Positions 60,501-64,000 of a stretch of 64,000 bases of DNA are shown here, in pieces. The notes beneath the pieces are model-generated. The model made no database searches and had not been told where the DNA came from. It saw only the letters and a program-made list of their open reading frames with translations. The DNA is from Diphasiastrum complanatum (taxonomy: Eukaryota; Streptophyta; Lycopodiopsida; Lycopodiales; Lycopodiaceae): positions 29,092,649 through 29,156,648 of the forward strand of contig CM055100.1 in the NCBI GenBank assembly GCA_029204225.1, written 5' to 3'. Each line of letters starts with the position of its first letter. The stretch's first letter is position 1. The translations under genes were made by a program, and so were the position numbers.

Positions 60501-62352
60501 CAGGAACTCGCCCATCTACACTTCTAATCTGACAGCCTTTGCTACCAGGTTCCTCTCCTATCTATCATTCACATACCGTGGCTCGGGTCGAAGCTTTTGG
60601 AAATTAATCATTAGCTTCTATTTGGTTTGGTGGTTTGGCTCCACAGTGTCCTTTTGACACATTTGTAAGCTTGATGCTGTAAGGGCCTGATCAAGGCCCT
60701 TCAACCTCTTTGGTTAAGGAACTTTTCTCATTAACTCTTCTTGCATCTCCAATATTAACATTAGCAATTGTTTCATTTGCAACTCCTAATTGGTCACACA
60801 CCTTTTGGGCCCCCAGAAGATTAGCGAGCATTGATATATTTATGTTTAACCATTTAACTATGTGTATAATGTATCAACTCGAAGGTCTTGTTGATAGGTA
60901 TCAACTGAAATGTATAAACTTAGCATTACTTATTCAATAAAAATAGATAAATATTTAAATAAAATAATCAAAACGATAAGAAAAAGCCAAGTATGCCATA
61001 TTTTGGAATAAGTACATTCCAATAAGACAAGAAGATAATGGAAAATGGAAAGCACTGCTGAAAGCAAGTCTGCCACCATCCCATGGGCCATAAAAGTTAA
61101 AATAGTCGTGGACACATCTGATATTTCTCACAGAGAAGGCTCTCAAAAGGCCCGGAGAGAATTTTAATCAGAGGATAACGCATACTATCTCCAATCTTAC
61201 TCTTTGCCATTCCTAAGCTCTCTGGCTAGATCCAAGTGCCACTGTCAAAGATACTAGAAGGGAACCTCAAAAGTGTTCTTATTCATTCGGCTCATAGTTG
61301 CCTGTTCCTGAATTGAACATGTTCTCCCTGAATTTTGATTTATTTTTGGACATACTATGTTTTTGTGTTGTTTTTCATGAAAGTTCAGATCGAGGCGAAG
61401 CCTTTAGCTGTCAATGAACAAAACAACCATTTGCACATACAATACAAATGTGATCCTCCAAAACCGCTTCATTATACGAGTGAAAAATTTGATCTGGGAG
61501 TGAAAAGATGTTGCATCTGATTATGACAGTGATGCCGGTACAAATTTGTGTCAATATAAGGAGGACAAAAATGAACGGGATGCTGCTAGTAAGACGGTGG
61601 AAAACGACATTTGCAAGCCTACTAATTCATGTGTGGTGAGGTCAAGGGACAATGTCACAATACAGTGTGAGAGTGAAAATGCTGGTAATGAGTGGTGATG
61701 CCTGCATGAATAGTAATATGAATAAGCTCTCATAACAGCTTCTGGATCTCCCAATGTAACTTGTTTCCCTAGAAGAGGCACAATGATGAAAAACGGGAGG
61801 AAGAAAAGGGAAGAGAACATTCCTTTTTTTAGTACTTTTGACTAATTCTTTGATCGCATTTTTTGGGGAAGTACGCCAGTCATACAGTAAGTTCTGACCC
61901 CAAAACCTCGGAATGGTTTTTGAGATTCGGGTGAACAGCTTGATCAACAAGTCCCATATTTTCAAAATATGGGGAGCTGATGACTCAAGATATCCTAGTG
62001 GGAAAAGTGCTGATGGACATCACATATCTTAACAACTAAACATAAGATTCTTAACCGAGAAACGTAATTCCAATTTTAATCCTACTATCATAGAAAAAAA
62101 AAATTGCAGTTTGTTATCATTAAAACTCAGGAAACACAAGCAGCCAAATTGATAAAATTTGAAACTGGTATACTAACATTCAAGAGACATGCAGAGTAAG
62201 TAGCTCTTGCCTGTAGTCGACGCAAGAGAATGCCAGTTGTGCAGTATAATATGCTTCCATGACGTCTGGGTGGCATGTCCTCTAATCTGATAACATAGCC
62301 AACACTTTTTCCTAAAGGTTCACCTCGTTCCCATGCAACTCGCTCTGCAACA
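41373..62352 (-). CDS. DExH-box (DEVH) helicase, 5'-incomplete, eight exons in the window
   Basis: Exons on the minus strand: 62352-62211, 56343-56177, 45034-44800, 44680-44537, 44453-44325, 43962-43876, 42887-42789 and 42530-41373. All phases agree, giving about 719 residues. Superfamily 2 motifs in order: [13 protein letters not shown] (Ib region), [19 protein letters not shown] (II), MSATLDAS (III), GWDMIAML and PPGGMRK (IV region), [13 protein letters not shown] (V) and [11 protein letters not shown] (VI). The winged-helix/ratchet domain follows ([28 protein letters not shown]), then an OB-fold-type C-terminus ending near the stop with no double-stranded RNA binding domain. These are 3'-to-5' RNA/DNA helicases related to DHX29, DHX36 and DHX57; I cannot place it more finely. 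Motifs I and Ia lie outside the window. Introns of 5.9 and 11.1 kb hold transposons, but every visible exon is clean. Confidence 0.93.
42789..42887 (-). CDS. Helicase exon: start of the winged-helix domain
   Basis: Thirty-three codons, [20 protein letters not shown] then [13 protein letters not shown]. Acceptor GGTCACAG and donor GTTAGT. Confidence 0.9.
43876..44680 (-). CDS. Helicase exons carrying motifs IV, V and VI (three exons)
   Basis: 44680-44537 encodes [20 protein letters not shown] through [10 protein letters not shown]. 44453-44325 encodes [20 protein letters not shown] through MRVQ. 43962-43876 encodes [20 protein letters not shown] through LYTRD. The three are 144, 129 and 87 bp, all phase 0, with short introns of 83 and 362 bp. 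Confidence 0.92.
44800..45034 (-). CDS. Helicase exon between motifs III and IV
   Basis: Starts [20 protein letters not shown], the usual FGG-P...IPG-HPV block after motif III. It then contains an acidic insert ([11 protein letters not shown]) and ends GAILCFLP at a GTGAGT donor. Confidence 0.92.
45035..45420. other. Helicase intron sequence next to the exon
   Basis: First 390 bp of the 11.1-kb intron (45035-56176), with no recognisable element. Confidence 0.5.
45421..46100. repeat. CATAGTTGCA...CGAATCGCGATTCG repeat element
   Basis: Starts CATAGTTGCAGCGAATCGCG with several GCGAATCGCGATTCGC palindromes, then an A19 run. Its later part (45960-46080, CAGACTCCTATGACCTC region) matches the reverse complement of 63573-63660, and its start matches 63168. 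Probably one non-autonomous DNA-element family with terminal inverted repeats. Confidence 0.55.
46340..46500 (-). repeat. 3' LTR of the intronic copia element, truncated
   Basis: Starts TGTTAGAATAATAAATG after the polypurine tract and includes GGTTACTATGACCCAAAAGG. After CATGTGAATTAA it diverges from the 5' LTR. Confidence 0.75.
46544..47696 (-). pseudogene. Copia integrase tail, RT and RNase H remnants
   Basis: 47696-47082 reads [20 protein letters not shown], then an acidic linker ([15 protein letters not shown]), then [16 protein letters not shown]. The first half of reverse transcriptase is missing between the last two. 47154-46927 continues with [20 protein letters not shown] and [11 protein letters not shown] of RNase H. 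46819-46544 gives the end: [30 protein letters not shown] and ADVFTKALP. The pieces are separated by frame changes. Confidence 0.8.
47674..49440 (-). CDS. Copia gag-protease-integrase frame with an internal in-frame deletion
   Basis: The frame encodes 588 residues. Gag begins [17 protein letters not shown] near residue 18. Zinc knuckle [14 protein letters not shown] is near 261 and protease [12 protein letters not shown] near 350. GAG-pre-integrase [13 protein letters not shown] is followed by CEGC, but the sequence then jumps directly to [19 protein letters not shown]. The first part of the integrase core, including the region of its first catalytic Asp, is therefore gone, a loss of very roughly 70-80 residues with the frame kept. 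The second catalytic region reads RIDRGGEY, with Arg for the usual Asn. It ends [11 protein letters not shown] and then shifts frame. It cannot make a working integrase. Confidence 0.85.
   Translation of the reverse strand: MAKESESIGSLFNEDRLDGTNFSLWCYMIKNLLIAKGLFEVVSGDEERPPSLTPTTPSRATSSTYVEVSSEEQKKWDRRDAQAHSVIVLSVKRSILPHIRSCKTSKSAWEVLAKMFQVKNTAKVLFLRNQLSTLKMQEGDTLSNHLMKIKDLREELLSIDEIVKNSQFVSITLNSLPHSHLPFVSTLSISLRGQQISFEELVGLLLQEEQTRINCGEQEDQAFFTKGEGKGKWKGKPSSSKDKKSKEGQDQGSKKKGKCHYCKKFGHHIKECRKKLTEDKEKGIDTNTAMISLEHQKEDDSFNGDFAFVTNNLISNQNEISTISRLAGFSAENNTTSALQVAVFSYIDWVIDSGATRHMTHHRDVFTKLMKIKDGSKVQGVDNTSYPIEGIGSIPLILPNGEEKYIRNVLYVPKIKKNLISVSTIMNQGLIVEFKEDKCLIKDPKRSLLIVASGTLRGGLFLLDIYEPKALTSFGLVATNSHALELAKLWHARYGHLNFGSLNMLKKFNMVEGIPNMEHPEGHVCEGCILDFLAMIENQFGHTLKILRIDRGGEYIKSTFGTFLQSKGILHQITTPYTPQRNGVAERN
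50065..50077 (-). other. Primer binding site, one mismatch
   Basis: TGCTATCAGAGCC, differing from the canonical TGGTATCAGAGCC at the third base. Confidence 0.8.
50078..50400 (-). repeat. 5' LTR of the intronic copia element
   Basis: On the minus strand it runs from TGTTAGAATAATAAATG to GGATTCCTACA. Compared with the 3' LTR it lacks about 75 bp after GGTCGAGAT. Confidence 0.8.
50401..51137. other. Helicase intron sequence between the copia and hAT elements
   Basis: No recognisable coding sequence or repeat. Confidence 0.5.
51146..51440 (+). repeat. Duplicated subterminal repeat of the hAT element
   Basis: CATAGAACCCACGGTTC starts at 51146 and 51326. Each copy contains four or more GGAACCGTGG or GTACGGTT motifs and ends in a short AT-rich tandem, (TTAA)n in the first and (ATTT)n in the second. 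Confidence 0.85.
51989..53720 (+). pseudogene. hAT transposase remnant (BED finger, start of DUF659, C-terminal dimerisation part)
   Basis: Begins [20 protein letters not shown]. After a frame change comes a BED-finger-like block ([18 protein letters not shown], 52087-52140). A Pro/Ser-rich linker leads to [20 protein letters not shown] (about 52910-52970), the opening of the DUF659 transposase core. The sequence then splices (intron 53019-53147) directly to [20 protein letters not shown] and on to EQ-type C-terminal sequence. After a second intron (53484-53580) it reads CSSSVCERN, a TAG in place of the usual Trp, then [18 protein letters not shown]. The middle of the transposase, which carries most catalytic residues, is missing. 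There is also a frame change near 53450. Confidence 0.7.
53705..54097 (+). pseudogene. Acidic C-terminal tail of the hAT protein
   Basis: Open frame with [20 protein letters not shown], then [20 protein letters not shown], ending PDLPEQDVY. Acidic tails of this type follow the dimerisation domain in plant hAT proteins. Confidence 0.5.
54140..55048 (+). CDS. Proline-rich 302-residue reading frame inside the hAT element
   Basis: Open from an ATG at 54140 to a stop at 55046-55048. Composition is dominated by Pro, Ala, Thr, His and Arg ([37 protein letters not shown]), and it ends with a short Leu/Ala helix ([16 protein letters not shown]). The first 60 codons overlap other frames and may not be translated. 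I recognise no domain. GC-rich sequence makes long frames likely by chance, so this could be non-coding; an accessory hAT reading frame is the alternative. Confidence 0.3.
   Translation: MDATHVGDANHMAQDAFAGDTAEGGDACATMEGWMVCRIHRPLQMFMMMMPAVFARGPCQTSFGMDGEDDIDDLGWLSPHARTQPHPAPLAGIYTTGTRAAPTRTAPRHTALTYTVPHAQPPTPVAASTYTAAPHIPPLAPARRLPKKSRHVTPAFPIGVQPRPHLTTAAPRPTPAMPEGSTHRPLLPAGYYPRGAIPTQPEVQPYSYTPPTFRVPASRATPIPASAVLPTTSTSTAPARRHPGRPLGSGRGSSQRGRGPSVLWRGFEYICLGPPPSAATWQSPSALLVRVVELESALAVAW
55064..55264 (+). pseudogene. Short acidic reading frame near the hAT 3' end
   Basis: [20 protein letters not shown] followed by [18 protein letters not shown] and a TGA. A basic then acidic peptide, possibly the end of the previous frame after a frame change. 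No domain seen. Confidence 0.3.
55660..55781 (-). repeat. Right subterminal repeats of the hAT element
   Basis: Five or so GTACGGTTC/GAACCGTGG motifs in 110 bp, mirroring the left end. Confidence 0.8.
56177..56343 (-). CDS. Helicase exon: motifs II and III
   Basis: Begins after the acceptor AATGACAG as [20 protein letters not shown]. It contains the DEVHE box and SAT motif ([13 protein letters not shown]) and ends in AG at a GTGCCT donor. The final AG plus the first G of the next exon restores an Arg codon. Confidence 0.92.
56344..57279. other. Helicase intron sequence
   Basis: First 940 bp of the 5.9-kb intron (56344-62210). No recognisable element. Confidence 0.5.
57280..57712 (+). repeat. 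Solo LTR related to the intronic copia family
   Basis: Starts TGTTAGTTTCCCATAGGTTA and ends TTTCCTACA, with no primer site or gag after it. The block CATAGGTTACTTTGACCCAA plus AAGGTCGAGA and GTGTAACCATGG matches the LTR at 46500-46400. The TTCCTACA end matches the LTR end at 50078. Flanking five bases (GATAA and ATCAA) are not identical, so the target duplication is lost or the ends are off by a few bases. Confidence 0.7.
57713..58959. other. Helicase intron sequence, no gene supported
   Basis: A 98-codon + frame at 57994-58290 has no recognisable domain. Part of 58500-58960 may belong to the left LTR of the following gypsy element. Confidence 0.35.
58960..60680 (+). mobile_element. Ty3/gypsy remnant with two LTR-like direct repeats
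   Basis: 58965-59195 and 60354-60670 share long blocks (AACTCGCCCATCTACACTTC; GAAGCTTTTGG; AGCTTCTATTTGGTT), so they look like LTR copies with the second bearing an extra ~80 bp. Between them, 59920-60215 reads [16 protein letters not shown], then [15 protein letters not shown] and [11 protein letters not shown]. This is the end of a gypsy polyprotein, after integrase, where many gypsy elements carry PVFHVS-L. Stops and frame changes interrupt it. The 3' LTR may start at TGTCACGTC (60225). Confidence 0.55.
60681..61387. other. Helicase intron sequence
   Basis: No supported feature. Confidence 0.4.
61388..61700 (+). pseudogene. Coding-like fragment of unknown origin, opposite strand to the host gene
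   Basis: One frame reads [20 protein letters not shown] and [21 protein letters not shown] one-base shift near 61509 leads into [20 protein letters not shown] and [20 protein letters not shown] before a stop at about 61697. The codon-like composition over roughly 100 residues with one shift suggests a captured gene fragment or pseudogene. No domain recognised. Confidence 0.35.
61701..62210. other. Helicase intron sequence next to the GC-type donor
   Basis: No supported feature. Confidence 0.5.
62211..62352 (-). CDS. Helicase exon: motif Ib region
   Basis: Acceptor GATATGCAG, then a T completing a codon begun in the previous exon (Ser), and [20 protein letters not shown] to [10 protein letters not shown]. 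The donor appears to be GC (CTACAG followed by GCAAGA). No GT at this position would keep the frame and the conserved RRLQ end. Confidence 0.85.
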
Positions 62353-63167
62353 CTGCATATCACAAACGTCTTATAAATCTAATCTGTACGTGGGTCCATG
62401 AAATGCTTACATCCAGTCACCATAACTACACTCCTTGCATGAACAAATGGATGACAATCAAAAACAACCAGCATCTGTAAAAAGGCTTCAGAACAAAAGT
62501 AGCAAGGAATCATTATTCATTGTTTAGGAATGCAAAAAAGTTTTCATTTCTCTACATATGAGACGCTTCAAACTGGAAAAAAGAACTAGCTATTTATGCA
62601 GTATAGAGCATTACGAACCCAAGATTCTGTGTTTCAGTATCATAGTTTCCGCAAATATCTAAAACCTCGTTCATAGTCCACAAAGAAATGACACTTAACT
62701 CTTTGGGATCACAAGCCTTATGAGTCAAGACAAGTATCTCAAAAGATTGGTCCAAATTTGGTTGCCATTTCTTAAGCAGCATATTCAATAGAATCAATAC
62801 CACAATAATTCTCAATTCTGCCGCCTCAAAAATAAACGGACATTCTGGATGTTAATGACAATCTGCTAAGGAAAAGCTCATCTTTCCGGCAATTCGGGGT
62901 TGAACCACCCATGAACATTTAACAAAAGCACCTTCTGTTCTTTTTCTGCAATTATCTACACAATCATTCTTCCATGTGAGACCAAAGGGAATGGTATCAT
63001 AGCAAATATTATCTCCCTAGATTGATACAGAACAGCTAACCTAGAGCTCCCAACGAATCAAAGCAGAACGTGTTGATCGACATGACGAATGGTTCCTCAA
63101 TTTCGGAGCGACACAGCACATGACAAGCCATCAAGAATGGTTCATCGACTATTCAACCTATAACATA
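62353..63167. other. Upstream helicase intron
   Basis: No sequence resembling helicase motifs I or Ia is seen on the minus strand here or further right, so the next upstream exon is beyond the window. Confidence 0.5.
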
Positions 63168-63700
63168 GTTGCAACAGTGATTCTCGAATCATGAATCGAA
63201 TCGCGATTCACAAATCGTTGTCAAAAAAAATAGTGATTCACTAGAGAGGAAAATTAGAGGATTGTAGATAGACAAGTCTCCAGTAGGTTCAGGTCTGCCA
63301 CAAGCAGTTACGTAAATACTGTTGAATGTCATTTGGCAATGAACCTTACTGAAACGTAGTGAAATGCACATTGAACCATGCCAAACCATACTAAGTCATA
63401 CTAAACAACCATAAACTGTAGACAATGCTACTGAACTGGAGCAGATCCTATTGAACCACAAAAAACCGTACTGAACCGTAAACAGCCCTACTGAATTGTA
63501 AAAAACCATACTGATTATAGAATATAAATTACATCATGGGATTCAAAGTTTAGGGTTTAAAAGCTTCCAATGCGAACGGATACAGACGAAACGAAACAGC
63601 ATAGGAGTCTCTGTAGGCATGTAGAAACGCAATGTAAGCTAAAACATCACCTCAATCAGATGCTTCTAGGCTAGTTCATGAAACCGGCCAAAAAACACAT
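63168..63700. repeat. Second CATAGTTGCA element with CTGAACCGTA tandem repeats
   Basis: Begins CATAGTTGCAACAGTGATTC and carries GAATCGAATCGCGATTC. From 63355 to 63520 it has seven or more units like CATACTGAACCATAAAC/CGTACTGAACCGTAAAC of about 17-20 bp. The 63573-63660 part is the reverse complement of 45960-46080. Confidence 0.55.
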
Positions 63701-64000
63701 GGAGTTAGGGTCACTGCCTCCGGAACAACGGAAAGATCAACGCCGAATGCTCACACGCGAATGCCTTCACTTTACGAAGTTCTGTGAATAATTCCGTTGC
63801 TATCAAGTTATCATCATACATCTTTCATGTGGATTCCACACTTTGTTTCAGTCTCTTTCAAGAGGAATTAGTTTGCTAGGGCAAATTGTGAACTTAAAAT
63901 AGGAAATAACAATGTGGCTGGTGAAATCTCACCAGAAAGGTTATTCAGCTCATCTAATATCAACATGTAAGTGTGTGACACTATGTTATGGATCATAGTT
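63701..64000. other. Unassigned DNA at the right edge
   Basis: No feature seen. Confidence 0.4.

Noticed and set aside
62400-64000. Search for helicase motifs I and Ia
   Set aside because: No GxGKT or QPRR-like sequence was found on the minus strand, so the upstream exons must lie outside the window.

Overview
The window looks like nuclear DNA from a land plant with a repeat-rich genome. The evidence is plant-type Ty1/copia elements primed by the initiator-methionine tRNA site (TGGTATCAGAGC), Ty3/gypsy, LINE and hAT remnants, long (GA)n and (AT)n tracts, and GT-AG introns up to 11 kb. The species cannot be read from sequence alone. The presence of a MORN3-like gene, a family linked to cilia and sperm tails in animals, together with the very long introns, makes a seed-free plant (for example a fern) or a gymnosperm more likely than a flowering plant. 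That is inference.

Two host genes can be supported. (1) A four-exon MORN-repeat gene on the + strand (26496-29074) encodes about 238 residues and resembles MORN3. (2) A DExH-box helicase lies on the - strand (exons between 62352 and 41373). Eight exons join in phase to give about 719 residues, from the motif Ib region to the C-terminus. Motifs I and Ia lie beyond the right edge. Two of its introns, 11.1 kb and 5.9 kb, hold most of the transposons in the right third of the window.

Layout. 0-2.5 kb: decayed DUF7869-type transposon gene. 3.2-6.5 kb: copia element truncated in its reverse transcriptase, with a full 5' LTR. 7.4-15.4 kb: broken minus-strand gene split by a young copia element whose 1322-residue polyprotein is intact (LTRs 2 mismatches in 473 bp). 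15.4-25.5 kb: low-complexity and fold-back DNA (degenerate CCCTTAG units, T-rich DNA, G runs, GCGAAAATTTCGC palindrome arrays, GA and AT tracts, and a ~230-bp inverted repeat pair at 16.8 and 22.5 kb), plus an unidentified minus-strand reading frame at 20.5-21.3 kb and LINE and gypsy scraps. 25.4 kb: near-perfect 129-bp palindrome. 26.5-29.1 kb: MORN gene. 30.2-40.3 kb: nested copia, gypsy and unknown repeats, with inverted repeats and minisatellites. 41.4-62.4 kb: the helicase gene. Its first large intron in window order contains a copia element with internal deletions (46.3-50.4 kb) and an hAT element lacking its catalytic core (51.1-55.8 kb). The second contains a solo LTR, a gypsy remnant and a captured coding fragment. 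62.4-64 kb: further helicase intron with a repeat family shared with 45.4-46.1 kb.

The two host genes show no sign of acting together. Everything else is transposon-derived or simple-sequence DNA. All family names are from motif recognition by eye; no database search was possible.
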